Origin: Janibacter sp. A1S7
GTDB taxonomy: Bacteria; Actinomycetota; Actinomycetes; Actinomycetales; Dermatophilaceae
Length of the DNA: 64,000 nt
Direction: 5' to 3'
NCBI RefSeq assembly: GCF_037198315.1
Contig: NZ_CP144913.1
Location: forward strand, 1,178,001-1,242,000
Positions within the stretch are counted from its first letter, which is position 1; each line of letters begins with the position of its first letter. The position numbers and the translations under genes were made by a program. Under the pieces are notes generated by a model, which ran no database searches, was not told where the DNA came from, and worked only from the letters and a program-made list of their open reading frames with translations. Shown piece after piece: positions 28,302-37,947 of this stretch.

Positions 28302-29803
28302 CCGGTACGCCCGACCGCACCTCCCGATTGGCCCACCTGACCCACCGCGACGCCGACTGGTCAGGGCTGCGCGTCGTCGTCACGGGGCTGGGGGTCTCCG
28401 GCTTCGCTGCCGCGGACTCGCTGCTCGAGCACGGCGCCCGCGTGCGCGTCGTCGACGCGGTTGCGCCGGAGCCCGGGTCCGAGTCCGTGCTGGCCCAGCG
28501 CGCGCAGATGCTGGACGTGCTGGGGGCGCAGCTGCTGCTCGGCGACGGTGCGCCAGAGGCCCTGCCCGGGCCTGCCGAGGGGATCGACCTCGTCGTCACC
28601 TCCCCGGGGTGGCCGCCGCACCAGCCCCTGCTGGCGGCTGCTGCGGAGGCCGGCATCCCCATCTGGGGCGACGTCGAGCTCGCCTGGCGGATGCGACCGA
28701 GCCGGGGCGCCGCACCGTGGTTGCTCGTCACCGGCACCAACGGCAAGACGACCACCGTGCAGATGCTCACCGCGATGCTGCGGGCCGCCGGGCTGCGTGC
28801 GGCCAGCGGCGGCAACGTCGGCACGCCCGTGATCGAGCTGGTACAGGACCCGCAGCCCTTCGACGCCATCGCGGTCGAGCTGTCGAGCTTCCAGCTGCAC
28901 TGGACCCACTCCCTTCGCCCCCTGGCCGCGGCCTGCCTGAACATCGCGCCCGACCACATCGACTGGCACGGCTCGCTGGCGGCCTACACCGCCGCCAAGG
29001 GCCGGGTCTTCTCCGGTGCCGAGGCCGCCTGCGTCTACAACGTCGAGGACCCGGCGACCCGGCAGCTCGTCGAGGAGGCCGATGTCGTCGAGGGCTGCCG
29101 TGCGATCGGCTTCACCCTCGGCACGCCGCAGCCATCCATGCTCGGCGTGGTCGAGGACGTCCTGGCCGACCGGGCCTTCGTCGAGGACCGGCATCAGTCC
29201 GCCGCCGAGCTCGGCACGCTCGCCGACGTGCAGGGGGAGGCGGCCACGCTCGCCCCCCACCTCGTCGCCAACGCGCTGGCGGCAGCCGCCCTGGCGCGCG
29301 CCTGCGGGGTGCCACCGGTCGCCGTGCGCGAGGGTCTGCACGCCTGGCAGCCCGAGCCCCACCGGATCGCCCACGTCCTCACCTCGGGTGATGTGCACTG
29401 GGTCGACGACTCCAAGGCGACCAACCCGCACGCCGCACGGGCCAGCCTGCTCGCGCACGAGCACGTCGTCTGGGTCGCCGGGGGACTGCTCAAGGGTGCC
29501 GACGTCGACGAGCTGGTCGCAGCGGCTGCCCCGCGACTGCGCGCAGCCGTGCTCATCGGGCGGGACCGCGAGCAGATCGCCGCGGCGCTTGCCCGACACG
29601 CGCCCGAGGTCCCGGTGATCGACGTCGCCACGACGGACACTGGGGCGATGGATCTCGTCGTCCGGCACGCAGGTGAGCTCGCCCGGCCGGGTGACGTGGT
29701 GCTGTTGGCCCCGGCGGCGGCATCGATGGACATGTTCGACAACTACGGGGCCCGCGGCGATGCCTTCGCCGCAGCGGTGGATCGGTACGTGCAGGAGGGG
29801 TGA
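28298..29803 (+). CDS. murD: UDP-MurNAc-L-alanine:D-glutamate ligase MurD
   Basis: A 501-residue Mur ligase. A Rossmann-like N-terminal domain ([21 protein letters not shown]) leads to the P-loop [13 protein letters not shown] near residue 147. The central domain has ELSSFQLHW and [12 protein letters not shown], and the C-terminal domain has [21 protein letters not shown] and [12 protein letters not shown]. It adds D-glutamate to UDP-MurNAc-L-Ala in the cytoplasm. The GTG start overlaps the mraY stop (GTGA). Confidence 0.96.
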   Translation: MTGTPDRTSRLAHLTHRDADWSGLRVVVTGLGVSGFAAADSLLEHGARVRVVDAVAPEPGSESVLAQRAQMLDVLGAQLLLGDGAPEALPGPAEGIDLVVTSPGWPPHQPLLAAAAEAGIPIWGDVELAWRMRPSRGAAPWLLVTGTNGKTTTVQMLTAMLRAAGLRAASGGNVGTPVIELVQDPQPFDAIAVELSSFQLHWTHSLRPLAAACLNIAPDHIDWHGSLAAYTAAKGRVFSGAEAACVYNVEDPATRQLVEEADVVEGCRAIGFTLGTPQPSMLGVVEDVLADRAFVEDRHQSAAELGTLADVQGEAATLAPHLVANALAAAALARACGVPPVAVREGLHAWQPEPHRIAHVLTSGDVHWVDDSKATNPHAARASLLAHEHVVWVAGGLLKGADVDELVAAAAPRLRAAVLIGRDREQIAAALARHAPEVPVIDVATTDTGAMDLVVRHAGELARPGDVVLLAPAAASMDMFDNYGARGDAFAAAVDRYVQEG

Positions 29804-29804
29804 C

Positions 29805-31091
29805 GTGAGCAGCAACGCAGCGGCCGGACGTGGTCGACCTGCGACGCGCCGCGGTCGCCGCACCGGCAGCCCGCTGGAGCAGTGGTTGGCCCGCTTCGAG
29901 TCGCCGATGACGACCTACTACCTGCTGCTCGGCATCGTCGGGCTGCTCGTGGGCATCGGGCTGGTGATGGTGCTCTCCGCCTCGATGATCGTCTCGCTGA
30001 AGGAGAGCGACTCCTCCTTCACGATCTTCCTCAAGCAGTTCGTCTTCGCAGTCATCGGCGCCATCGTGCTGTGGTGGGCTGCGCGACGCAGTGTGGCGTT
30101 CTGGAAGTGGCTGGCGCTGCCGGCCCTGCTGGTCTCACTCGTGCTGCTCGCGTTGGTCTTCTCGCCACTGGGCTTCGGCTTCCAGGGAAACCGCAACTGG
30201 ATCGGTGTCGGTCCGGTCACCCTCCAGCCGAGCGAGATCGCCAAGCTCGCCCTGGTGCTCTCCGGGGCGCTGGTCCTGGAGCGCAAGCGCGAGCTGCTCG
30301 GCTCGATCAAGCACGCGCTGGTCCCCTTCGTCGTCCCGATCGCGATCCTGCTGCTCACGCTCGTGATGCTGGGGCACGACCTCGGGACCGCGACGGTCAT
30401 CGCGATGATCGTCGTGGGCATGCTCTTCGCCGCCGGTGTGCACCTGCGGTGGTTCGTGGTCGGTGCCGGAATCTTCGCCGCTGCCGGTGTCCTCGCGGCC
30501 GGGCTGGGCAACAGCCGCATGCAGCGCATCCAGATCTGGCTCGACCCGCAGGCCTGCGCACCGGGCAGCGACCTCTACTACGACATCTGTCGCCAGCCGA
30601 TGCACGGGCGCTTCGCCCTGGCCGATGGTGGCTGGCTCGGTGTCGGGCTGGGGGCCAGCCGCGAGAAGTGGGGCTGGTTGTCGGAGCCGTACAACGACTT
30701 CATCTTCGCGATCATCGGCGAGGAGCTGGGGCTGCTCGGCAGTCTGGCCGTTCTCGGGCTGTTCGCCGCCTTCGCCCTGACCGGGATGCGTCTGGTCTCG
30801 CGCACCGATGACCTCTTCGTGCGGATCGTCACCGCCGGGATCTGCACCTGGGTGCTCGTCCAGGCGACGATCAACATCGGTGCCGTCATCGGCATGCTCC
30901 CCGTCATCGGTGTCCCGTTGCCCTTCGTCTCCTCCGGCGGGTCATCGTTGGTGACCACGATGCTCGCCGTCGGCGTGCTCCTCAGCTTCGCGCGCAACGA
31001 GCCCGGCTGCTCTGAGATGATCGCTGCCAAGCCATCCGGGCTGCGTGCCCTGCGCGCCCGGCTCCCGATCAGGAGGACCTCCACCCGATGA
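29805..31091 (+). CDS. ftsW: Septal SEDS glycosyltransferase FtsW
   Basis: A 428-residue SEDS-family membrane protein that polymerises lipid II at the septum with FtsI. About ten transmembrane helices follow a basic N-terminus. SEDS features seen include NRNWIGVGPVTLQPSEIAKLAL, GHDLGTA, the external loop with HGRFALADGGWLGVGLGAS, EPYNDFIFAIIGEELG, and the C-terminal PLPFVSSGGSSL. GTG 29805 is 1 bp past the murD stop, with AGGAGG at 29793-29798. The stop overlaps murG (ATGA). Confidence 0.96.
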   Translation: MSSNAAAGRGRPATRRGRRTGSPLEQWLARFESPMTTYYLLLGIVGLLVGIGLVMVLSASMIVSLKESDSSFTIFLKQFVFAVIGAIVLWWAARRSVAFWKWLALPALLVSLVLLALVFSPLGFGFQGNRNWIGVGPVTLQPSEIAKLALVLSGALVLERKRELLGSIKHALVPFVVPIAILLLTLVMLGHDLGTATVIAMIVVGMLFAAGVHLRWFVVGAGIFAAAGVLAAGLGNSRMQRIQIWLDPQACAPGSDLYYDICRQPMHGRFALADGGWLGVGLGASREKWGWLSEPYNDFIFAIIGEELGLLGSLAVLGLFAAFALTGMRLVSRTDDLFVRIVTAGICTWVLVQATINIGAVIGMLPVIGVPLPFVSSGGSSLVTTMLAVGVLLSFARNEPGCSEMIAAKPSGLRALRARLPIRRTSTR

Positions 31092-32200
31092 CTGGCTCGC
31101 GCCCCACACGCATCCTTCTGGCGGGGGGTGGCACCGCGGGTCACGTCTCGCCGCTGTTCGCCCTCGCCGACTGCCTGCGGCGTCGTGACCCCGCTGTCGA
31201 CCTCGTCGCCCTGGGGACGGTCGAGGGGCTGGAGGCGCGCCTCGTCCCCGAGCGCGGCTATCAGTTCCGCACGGTCCCCAAGGTTCCGCTGCCCCGGCGG
31301 CCGACGGGGGACCTCGTCCGGCTGCCCGTCAACCTGCGCAGGGCAGTGGCCGCCGCCCAGCAGGCCATCGAGGAGATGGACGCCCAGGTCGTCGTCGGCT
31401 TCGGCGGGTACGTTTCCACGCCGGCCTACCTCGCCGCCCGTCGGCTCGGGGTGCCGATCGTCATCCACGAGCAGAACGCCCGCGCCGGTATCGCCAACAA
31501 GCTCGGCGCGCGATTCACCGACCACGTCGCGATGACCTTCCCCGGGACCAAGCTGCCCGGTGGCCGGGTCATCGGCATGCCGCTGCGCCCCGAGATCATC
31601 GCGCTCGACCGGTCCGCGTCCCGCGCCGGGGCACGGGCGCACTTCGGCCTGCGCGAGGACCTGCCGGTGGTGCTGGTCACCGGCGGTTCGCTCGGGGCCA
31701 AGCGGCTCAACGACGCCTTCGCGGCGAGCGTGCCGACGCTGCGCGACGCCGGCGTGCAGGTGCTGCACGCCACCGGTGCCGGCAAGGACTTCGACGCGGT
31801 CGGCGGGGACGCGTCGGTTCCCTACGTCGTCCTGCCGTACGTCGACCGGATGGACCTGGCCTACGCGGCCGCGGACACCGTCGTCTGCCGGGCCGGCGCC
31901 AACACCGTCTGCGAGCTCACGGCTGTGGGCCTGCCGGGCGTCTACGTCCCGCTGCCCATCGGCAACGGTGAGCAGCGGCTCAACGCGGCCGGTGTCGTCG
32001 AGGCCGGGGGTGGGGTACTCGTCGAGGACGCGGATGTCGACCCGGGCTGGATCGCCACCGGGATCGTCCCGATGCTGCGCGACGCGCAGCGGTTGGACGC
32101 GATGTCCGCGGCAGCGGCGTCGGTCGGTCACCGAAACGCCGACGAGACCCTGGCCGACCTCGTCACGACCGCGTGGATGGAGAACGGCAGCCGTGGCTGA
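31088..32200 (+). CDS. murG: Lipid II synthase MurG
   Basis: A 370-residue GT-B glycosyltransferase that adds GlcNAc to lipid I on the inner face of the membrane. The glycine-rich loop GGGTAGHVSP is at residues 13-22, followed by GGYVSTPAYLAARRLGVPIVIHEQNARAG in the acceptor domain. The donor domain has VTGGSLGAKRLND and CRAGANTVCELTAVGLPGVYVPLP, the UDP-GlcNAc site. It overlaps ftsW by 4 bp and murC by 8 bp. Confidence 0.96.
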   Translation: MTGSRPTRILLAGGGTAGHVSPLFALADCLRRRDPAVDLVALGTVEGLEARLVPERGYQFRTVPKVPLPRRPTGDLVRLPVNLRRAVAAAQQAIEEMDAQVVVGFGGYVSTPAYLAARRLGVPIVIHEQNARAGIANKLGARFTDHVAMTFPGTKLPGGRVIGMPLRPEIIALDRSASRAGARAHFGLREDLPVVLVTGGSLGAKRLNDAFAASVPTLRDAGVQVLHATGAGKDFDAVGGDASVPYVVLPYVDRMDLAYAAADTVVCRAGANTVCELTAVGLPGVYVPLPIGNGEQRLNAAGVVEAGGGVLVEDADVDPGWIATGIVPMLRDAQRLDAMSAAAASVGHRNADETLADLVTTAWMENGSRG

Positions 32201-33632
32201 GGCGCTGCCGCCCGTGCCGCGCAACCCGCGCTTCGACTACCTGTCTCCCCGGCTGGGTCTGACCGATCTCGGCGCCGTGCACGTGCTCGCCGCGGGCGGG
32301 GCCGGGATGTCCGCGATCGTGCGGCTGCTCCTCGACGCCGGGATGGAGGTGAGCGGCAGCGACGCGAAGGACTCCCCGCTGCTCGAGCGACTCCGCCGGC
32401 TCGGGGCCCGTATCCACGTGGGGCACGATCCGGCCCACCTCGAGGGTGCCGACACGGTCGTCGTCTCCTCCGCGATCCGTGAGTCCAACCCCGAGCTCGC
32501 CGCAGCCCGAGAGCGCGGTCTGCGCGTGGTCCACCGCAGCCAGGCCCTCGCCGCCGCGATGGGCGATCGGGAGCGAGTGGCCGTCGCCGGAGCCAACGGC
32601 AAGACGACGACGTCCTCGATGCTCACCGTCGCCCTGCTCGAGGCGGGCCAGGACCCCTCCTTCGCCCTCGGTGGGGAGCTGTCCACACAGGGCGTCAACG
32701 CGGCCCTCGGCCGGGGTACCGCCTTCATCGCGGAGGCGGACGAGTCGGACGGCTCCTTCATCGCCTACCGCCCGCACGTGGCCGTCGTGACCAACGTCCA
32801 GCCCGACCACCTCGACTTCTACGGCGACTTCGCCACCGTCGAGGCCGCCTACCTCGAGTTCACCGCGACGATCGAGCCCGACGGCCTGCTCATCGCCTGT
32901 GCCGACGACGAGGGATCGACCCGGTTGGCCGACCGGGCGGCCGGGGCGGGCCGGCGCGTGCTCACCTACGGCTTCGCCGAGGGCGCTGATCTGCGCCTGT
33001 CCGGCGCGACGCTCGAGGGGACGAACGCGCGCGCCACGCTGTCCGCGGCCGGGACCGACCGAGAGCTGGCGATCGCGGTCCCGGGACGACACAACCTGCT
33101 GAACGCGACGGCTGCCTACGCGGCCGCGGTCGAGGGGCTGGGTCTGGACGCCGAGGCCGTCCTGGCCGGTCTCGCGGCCTACGGCGGGTCCCGACGGCGT
33201 TTCGAGACGAAGGGGGTCGCCGGGGGCGTCACCGTGGTCGATGACTACGCGCACAATCCCGGCAAGGTCGAGGCCGTCGTGCGCACCGCCCGGGAGATCG
33301 CGGGGGAGGCCCGCCTCGTCGTCGTCTTCCAGCCGCACCTGTACTCCCGCACCCGCGACTTCGCCGACCTCTTCGCCCAGGGGCTGGCCCCGGCCGACGA
33401 GGTGCTGCTTCTCGGCATCTTCGGTGCCCGCGAGGAGCCCCTGGAGGGGGTGAGCTCGCACCTGGTCGCCGACCCGCTCGCTGCGTCCGGGACGGCGGTC
33501 TCGGTCGTCACCGAGGAGGAGGCACTCGAGCGGATCGTCGCGACGACCGCGCCGGGCGACCTCGTGCTCACGGTCGGCGCGGGCGACGTCACCGCTCTCG
33601 GCCCGCGGATCCTGCACGCCCTCGGCCGGTGA
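32193..33632 (+). CDS. murC: UDP-MurNAc:L-alanine ligase MurC
   Basis: A 479-residue Mur ligase that adds L-alanine to UDP-MurNAc, the first stem-peptide step. The N-terminal domain is VHVLAAGGAGMSAIVRLLLD; the P-loop VAGANGKTTTSSML is near residue 132. EADESDGSF and NVQPDHLDFYGD follow, and VVDDYAHNPGKV near residue 350 is the actinobacterial form of the C-terminal nucleotide-binding motif. FQPHLYSRTRDF supports MurC over other Mur ligases. It starts at GTG 32193 within the end of murG. Confidence 0.95.
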   Translation: MAEALPPVPRNPRFDYLSPRLGLTDLGAVHVLAAGGAGMSAIVRLLLDAGMEVSGSDAKDSPLLERLRRLGARIHVGHDPAHLEGADTVVVSSAIRESNPELAAARERGLRVVHRSQALAAAMGDRERVAVAGANGKTTTSSMLTVALLEAGQDPSFALGGELSTQGVNAALGRGTAFIAEADESDGSFIAYRPHVAVVTNVQPDHLDFYGDFATVEAAYLEFTATIEPDGLLIACADDEGSTRLADRAAGAGRRVLTYGFAEGADLRLSGATLEGTNARATLSAAGTDRELAIAVPGRHNLLNATAAYAAAVEGLGLDAEAVLAGLAAYGGSRRRFETKGVAGGVTVVDDYAHNPGKVEAVVRTAREIAGEARLVVVFQPHLYSRTRDFADLFAQGLAPADEVLLLGIFGAREEPLEGVSSHLVADPLAASGTAVSVVTEEEALERIVATTAPGDLVLTVGAGDVTALGPRILHALGR

Positions 33633-34447
33633 GGCGGGGTCGATGGCACCAGTCGGGAACACAGGGGCCTAGGCAGTTGCGAGAACAGGGCGGATCGATG
33701 CGACAGCGCAGCGGACACAGCGGGACGAGGGAGGCGACAGAACGTCGCTTCGTCGAACGGGCTGCCCGGGCCCGTGGGCAGCGGCTGCGCCGATGGCTGC
33801 TCACGCTGGTCGTCGTCGCCGTCCTGGTCGGGCTCGGCTGGCTCCTGGGTTTCTCCTCCGTGCTCGACGTGCGCACGGTCGAGGTCACCGGGGCGCAGAA
33901 GGCAGACGAGGCGGTGATCGAGCAGGTCGCGCAGCAGGAGCGCGGGACTCCGCTCGCCCGGGTCGACGCCGGCGAGGTGTCGACCCGGATCATCGACACG
34001 GTGCCCGGTGTGAAGTCGGTGGACATCGATCGCGACTGGCCACACACCCTCAATGTGAAGGTGACGTCGAGGGTTCCGGCGCTGGCGGTCCGTGAGGACG
34101 AGGGCTTCCGGCTGCTCGACATGCAGGGGGTGTCCATCCGCACGGTCGCGTCCGCGCCGAAGGGGGTTCCGACGGTCACGGCAGAGGACGGCGCGGACGT
34201 CTCGGGCCACGGCGTGCAGGCGGCCCGGGGGATGCTCCGGGCGTTGCCGGAGGACATGCGCGAACGGGTGCGTGACGTCACGGTCGACGGGGCGGACCAG
34301 GTCACCTTCCGACTCGGCGGCACGACCATCATCTGGGGCGACGCCGAAAGTCCGGACGTCAAGGTGAGGGTCATCCCCATCCTGCTGGAGAAGAAGCCCG
34401 AGATCATCGACGTCTCGGCCCCCGGGTCACCCGTCACGACGGGTTAG
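33629..34447 (+). CDS. ftsQ: Cell division protein FtsQ
   Basis: A 272-residue bitopic protein: basic cytoplasmic part, one transmembrane helix (56-75), an external POTRA domain (LDVRTVEVTGAQKADEAVIEQ through about 145) and the FtsQ beta domain. FtsQ recruits FtsL-FtsB to the divisome. GTG 33629 overlaps the murC stop (GTGA) like the other junctions in the cluster, but its first 23 residues are poorly conserved in type. ATG 33698, preceded by AGGGCGG, is a fair alternative giving 249 residues. Confidence 0.9.
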   Translation: MRRGRWHQSGTQGPRQLREQGGSMRQRSGHSGTREATERRFVERAARARGQRLRRWLLTLVVVAVLVGLGWLLGFSSVLDVRTVEVTGAQKADEAVIEQVAQQERGTPLARVDAGEVSTRIIDTVPGVKSVDIDRDWPHTLNVKVTSRVPALAVREDEGFRLLDMQGVSIRTVASAPKGVPTVTAEDGADVSGHGVQAARGMLRALPEDMRERVRDVTVDGADQVTFRLGGTTIIWGDAESPDVKVRVIPILLEKKPEIIDVSAPGSPVTTG

Positions 34448-34450
34448 GCT
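34445..34450 (+). promoter_or_regulatory. Candidate ftsZ promoter -10
   Basis: TAGGCT overlaps the ftsQ stop codon and begins the 150-bp ftsQ-ftsZ gap, the largest gap inside the division cluster. The same hexamer occurs before yggT (37936) and divIVA (38221). A further AT-richer stretch with CTGTAACCCTGAAGTTC at about 34528-34544 may hold another promoter. Internal promoters before ftsZ are the rule in this cluster. Confidence 0.4.
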
Positions 34451-34597
34451 GGGCGACACGCGGGTCATGCGTTTGCTCCCCGGTCCCGGGCCGCATAACG
34501 TCACCCGCACACCGAGCGTGACCAAACTGTAACCCTGAAGTTCACCTTGAGCTTCCGGGGTGACGGCACCACCGAGCAGCAAGCAACAGGAGTCCCC

Positions 34598-35923
34598 GTG
34601 GCATCAGCCCAGAATTATCTGGCCGTTATCAAGGTCGTCGGCATCGGCGGCGGTGGCGTCAACGCCATCAACCGGATGATCGAGGTCGGACTCAAGGGCG
34701 TCGAGTTCATCGCGATCAACACCGATGCCCAGGCGCTCCTGATGTCCGACGCCGACGTGAAGCTCGACGTCGGTCGGGACCTGACCCGTGGCCTCGGTGC
34801 CGGCGCGGACCCCGAGGTCGGCAAGAAGGCCGCGGAGGACCACGCCGAGGAGATCGAGGAGGTCATCAAGGGGGCCGACATGGTCTTCGTGACCGCTGGC
34901 GAGGGAGGCGGCACGGGCACGGGCGGTGCGCCCGTCGTCGCCAAGATCGCCAAGAGTCTCGGTGCCCTCACCGTCGGTGTCGTCACCCGCCCCTTCACGT
35001 TCGAGGGACGCCGCCGCGCCAACCAGGCCGAGTCCGGGATCGGTGCCCTGCGCGACGAGGTCGACACCCTCATCGTCATCCCCAACGACCGCCTGCTCTC
35101 GATCAGTGACCGCGCCGTGAGCATGCTCGACGCCTTCCGCTCGGCCGACCAGGTGCTCCTCTCCGGTGTCCAGGGCATCACCGACCTGATCACCACCCCG
35201 GGTCTGATCAACCTCGACTTCGCGGACGTCAAGTCGGTCATGCAAGGGGCCGGGTCCGCGCTCATGGGCATCGGCTCCGCACGAGGCGAGGACCGGTCCG
35301 TGCAGGCCGCCGAGCTCGCGATCTCCTCGCCGCTGCTCGAGGCGAGCATCGACGGTGCCCACGGTGTCCTCCTGTCGGTCCAGGGTGGGAGCGACCTCGG
35401 CCTCTTCGAGATCAACGAGGCCGCCCGCCTGGTGCAGGAGGCCGCGCACCCCGAGGCGAACGTCATCTTCGGCACGGTCATCGACGACGCCCTCGGCGAC
35501 GAGGTTCGCGTGACCGTCATCGCCGCGGGCTTCGACGGTGGCGCCCCGACGCCGCGCCAGGACGACCGCGCCCTGGGTCAGGTCCAGTCCGGTGGACGCA
35601 ACCAGTCGCCCGCCCAGCCGCAGTCGGCCGCCCAGCCGCAGCAGGGTGGCCAGCCGCAGCAGCAGCCACCGGCGCAGGCGCAGCCGCAGCAGGGACAGCC
35701 TGCCCAGCAGGGTGGCCAGCCGCAGGGCCAGCCCGCCCAGCCGACCCAGCCGACCCAGCAGCCACCCGCCCAGGGGCAGCCGCAGCAGGGACAGCCCGCC
35801 CAGCAGGGTGGCCAGCCGCAGGGCCAGCCCGCCCAGCCGACACAGCAGCCTCCGGCGGCGCCGCCGCGCCAGGTGACCTTCGACGACGGCGACGACCTGG
35901 ACGTGCCGGACTTCCTGAAGTGA
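34598..35923 (+). CDS. ftsZ: Cell division GTPase FtsZ
   Basis: A 441-residue tubulin homologue that polymerises into the Z ring. The GTP-binding signature [10 protein letters not shown] is at about residues 102-111, the T7 loop is [11 protein letters not shown], and the C-terminal peptide [10 protein letters not shown] is the conserved actinobacterial partner-binding end. The linker between core and tail (about residues 315-425) is unusual: nearly all Gln, Pro, Gly and Ala, with a repeated [20 protein letters not shown] unit. GTG 34598 has AGGAG at 34588-34592; a start at 34547 would lie ahead of that site. Confidence 0.97.
   Translation: MASAQNYLAVIKVVGIGGGGVNAINRMIEVGLKGVEFIAINTDAQALLMSDADVKLDVGRDLTRGLGAGADPEVGKKAAEDHAEEIEEVIKGADMVFVTAGEGGGTGTGGAPVVAKIAKSLGALTVGVVTRPFTFEGRRRANQAESGIGALRDEVDTLIVIPNDRLLSISDRAVSMLDAFRSADQVLLSGVQGITDLITTPGLINLDFADVKSVMQGAGSALMGIGSARGEDRSVQAAELAISSPLLEASIDGAHGVLLSVQGGSDLGLFEINEAARLVQEAAHPEANVIFGTVIDDALGDEVRVTVIAAGFDGGAPTPRQDDRALGQVQSGGRNQSPAQPQSAAQPQQGGQPQQQPPAQAQPQQGQPAQQGGQPQGQPAQPTQPTQQPPAQGQPQQGQPAQQGGQPQGQPAQPTQQPPAAPPRQVTFDDGDDLDVPDFLK
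35681..35841 (+). repeat. 65-bp direct repeat in the ftsZ linker
   Basis: Positions 35681-35745 and 35777-35841 are 65-bp copies differing at one base (position 21 of the unit, t versus c), offset by 96 bp. They lie in the Gln/Pro/Gly-rich linker and are flanked by shorter CAGCCGCAG units. Near-identity, including synonymous positions, suggests a recent in-frame duplication. Confidence 0.9.
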
Positions 35924-35956
35924 TCCCCGGGCCGGTGGGCCGGGAGCGCTGCTGAC

Positions 35957-36688
35957 GTGTTCGCCTGGCGATCGAGCGCACCGGGAGCGGTGCTTGCCTT
36001 CACCGACCGGCGGGGTGGGGCGAGCAGCGCCCCCTTCGCCGGCCTCAACCTGGGCGCCCACGTGGGTGACGCACCCGAGGACGTGGCGACCAACCGCGCG
36101 CGACTGGAGGCGCAGATCGGCATGCCGACGGTCTGGGCCGACCAGGTGCACGGTACCGATGTCATCCACGTCACCGGTGAGGTGTTGCAGGGGCCGCGCA
36201 CGTCGACCGGCGCCGTCGGGACCGCCGATGCTCTCGTGACCGACCTGCCGGGGATCGCCCTGGGCGTCCTCGTCGCGGACTGCACCCCGGTGCTGCTCCT
36301 CGACGAGCGGGCCGGTCTCGTCGGAGTCGCCCACGCCGGACGTCATGGCATGACGAAGGGGGTCGTCCCCGCCGTCGTCGCCGCGTTGCGCGACCTCGGG
36401 TCCCGCGACCTTCAGGCCACGGTCGGTCCGTCCGTGTGCGGCCGCTGCTACGAGGTCCCCGCCGCCCTGCGCGACGAGGCCGCGGCCGTCACGCCGGTGT
36501 CCGCCACCCTCGCCTGGCAGGGCACCCCGGCGATCGACGTCGCCGCCGGCGTCGTCGACCAGCTGGCGGGGATGGGTATCCCCCTGACGTGGGTCCCCGG
36601 CTGCGCTCGTGAGATCGAGTCCCTCTTCTCCCACCGTCGCGACGGCACGACCGGACGCTTCGCCGGGATCGTCGGCAGGCCGGCATGA
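35957..36688 (+). CDS. pgeF: Peptidoglycan editing factor PgeF (YfiH/YlmD, laccase-domain protein)
   Basis: A 243-residue member of the multicopper-oxidase-like DUF152 family. Metal-site motifs are WADQVHGTDV, LVADCTPVLLLD and VGVAHAGRHG (canonical HAGWRG, so Trp is replaced here), plus GPSVCGRCYEV. E. coli YfiH hydrolyses mis-incorporated L-Ser from UDP-MurNAc peptides, so a wall-quality role fits the setting. GTG 35957 is 33 bp after ftsZ. The stop overlaps yggS (ATGA). Confidence 0.9.
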   Translation: MFAWRSSAPGAVLAFTDRRGGASSAPFAGLNLGAHVGDAPEDVATNRARLEAQIGMPTVWADQVHGTDVIHVTGEVLQGPRTSTGAVGTADALVTDLPGIALGVLVADCTPVLLLDERAGLVGVAHAGRHGMTKGVVPAVVAALRDLGSRDLQATVGPSVCGRCYEVPAALRDEAAAVTPVSATLAWQGTPAIDVAAGVVDQLAGMGIPLTWVPGCAREIESLFSHRRDGTTGRFAGIVGRPA

Positions 36689-37389
36689 GGGCCCGTCGGG
36701 ACGAGCTCGCCGAGGGGCTGGCCGCCGTCGAGGAGCGCATCGAGCGCGCCTGCCGGGATGCCGGTCGGTCGCGTGCGGAGGTGCACCTGATCGTGGTGAC
36801 GAAGTTCTTCCCGCGCAGCGACCTCGACCTGCTCGCCGATCTCGGGGTCACCGACATCGGTGAGAACCGTGAGCAGGAGGCGAGCGAGAAGCTCGCCGAC
36901 GGGGGGACGCCACCCGGGATGCGCGCCCACTTCATCGGTCAGCTGCAGTCCAAGAAGGCCGGCGCCGTCAGTCGATGGGCCGATGTCGTCCACTCCGTCG
37001 ACCGTCCCAAGATCATCGGGGCACTCGAGCGGGGTGCCCACACCGCCGGTCGCGAGCTGACCACCCTCATCCAGGTCGACCTCGACCCCGACCCAGCGGA
37101 GCACCGCGGGGGAGCGCAGCCGGTCGACGTGCCCGCCCTTGCCGACCAGATCGCGGCCAGCGCCTCCCTTCGCCTCGGTGGGCTCATGGCCGTCGCGCCT
37201 CTCGGAGGGGACCCGGACGAGGCCTTTGCCCGCCTAGCCGTGGTCGCGCAGCGCCTGCGGGCGGACCATCCGCAGGCCGACTGGGTCTCCGCGGGCATGA
37301 GCGGTGACCTCGAGGCGGCGGTGCGCCACGGTGCGACACACCTGCGTGTCGGGACGGCAATCCTCGGAGTTCGTCCGTCCCAGCGGTAA
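36685..37389 (+). CDS. Pyridoxal phosphate homeostasis protein (YggS/YlmE/PLPBP)
   Basis: A 234-residue TIM-barrel PLP-binding protein. The PLP Lys is Lys40 in VVTKFFP. GENREQEA, HFIGQLQSKKAG and the C-terminal SAGMSGDLEAAVRHGATHLRVGTAILG are family signatures. It keeps PLP and amino-acid pools balanced and has no known catalytic activity. Conserved in this position (ylmE) in Gram-positive division clusters; translation is coupled to pgeF by a 4-bp overlap. Confidence 0.93.
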   Translation: MRARRDELAEGLAAVEERIERACRDAGRSRAEVHLIVVTKFFPRSDLDLLADLGVTDIGENREQEASEKLADGGTPPGMRAHFIGQLQSKKAGAVSRWADVVHSVDRPKIIGALERGAHTAGRELTTLIQVDLDPDPAEHRGGAQPVDVPALADQIAASASLRLGGLMAVAPLGGDPDEAFARLAVVAQRLRADHPQADWVSAGMSGDLEAAVRHGATHLRVGTAILGVRPSQR

Positions 37390-37420
37390 CTTCGGTACCG
37401 ACGACGAGGACTACGAAGTT
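37388..37420 (+). promoter_or_regulatory. Short inverted repeat before sepF
   Basis: AACTTCG (37388-37394) and CGAAGTT (37414-37420) flank a 19-nt loop in the 45-bp yggS-sepF gap. It begins inside the yggS stop codon and ends just before the GAGG of sepF. It could be a processing or attenuation hairpin; there is no direct support. Confidence 0.3.
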
Positions 37421-37434
37421 GTGAGGATGCGGAC

Positions 37435-37905
37435 ATGACGGCACTGCGGAACGCGATGGTCTACCTCGGCCTCGCCGAGGACGACAAGCGTTACGACGAG
37501 TACGAGGAGTACGAGGAGTACGACGTGCCCGGTCACGACATGGCCCCGGGGGAGCCTGCCGCGGAGGTCACCCCGATCCGTCGGGTCCAGGCCGCGCCCG
37601 CCGTCCGCGAGGTGGAGGTCACCCAGATGAACCGCATCACCACGATCCACCCGAGCACGTACAACGATGCCCGGGCCATCGGGGAGAGCTTCCGCAGCAA
37701 CACCCCGGTGATCATGAACCTCACGGACATGGACGACTCCGACGCCAAGCGTCTCGTCGACTTCGCCGCCGGTCTCGTCTTCGGTCTGCACGGCTCGATC
37801 GAGCGCGTGACCAACAAGGTCTTCCTGCTCTCCCCGGAGCACATCGAGGTCGACGCCGAGGGCGGGGAGACCCCGCAGACCCGAGGGTTGTTCAACCAGT
37901 CCTGA
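37435..37905 (+). CDS. sepF: Cell division protein SepF
   Basis: A 156-residue SepF. It begins with the amphipathic membrane-targeting helix (TALRNAMVYLGLAEDD), followed by an acidic Tyr/Glu repeat (YDEYEEYEEYD, residues 20-30) and a linker. The SepF core covers about 62-142 (ITTIHPSTYNDARAIGESFR, VIMNLTDMDDSDAKRLVDFAAGLVFG). SepF anchors FtsZ to the membrane in bacteria without FtsA, consistent with ftsA being absent here. GAGG precedes the ATG by 9 nt. Confidence 0.96.
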   Translation: MTALRNAMVYLGLAEDDKRYDEYEEYEEYDVPGHDMAPGEPAAEVTPIRRVQAAPAVREVEVTQMNRITTIHPSTYNDARAIGESFRSNTPVIMNLTDMDDSDAKRLVDFAAGLVFGLHGSIERVTNKVFLLSPEHIEVDAEGGETPQTRGLFNQS

Positions 37906-37935
37906 CCTGCCCGGTCACGCCCTCGGTGCGGCACA

Positions 37936-37947
37936 TAGGCTTACGCC
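37936..37947 (+). promoter_or_regulatory. Candidate leaderless promoter of yggT
   Basis: TAGGCT (37936-37941) is 6 nt before the yggT ATG at 37948, with no Shine-Dalgarno in the gap. The layout fits a leaderless transcript. Confidence 0.45.

Noticed and set aside
34547..34597. Upstream in-frame start for FtsZ
   Set aside because: It lies before the AGGAG at 34588-34592 and would add 17 residues not seen in FtsZ proteins; GTG 34598 fits both the ribosome site and the conserved N-terminus.
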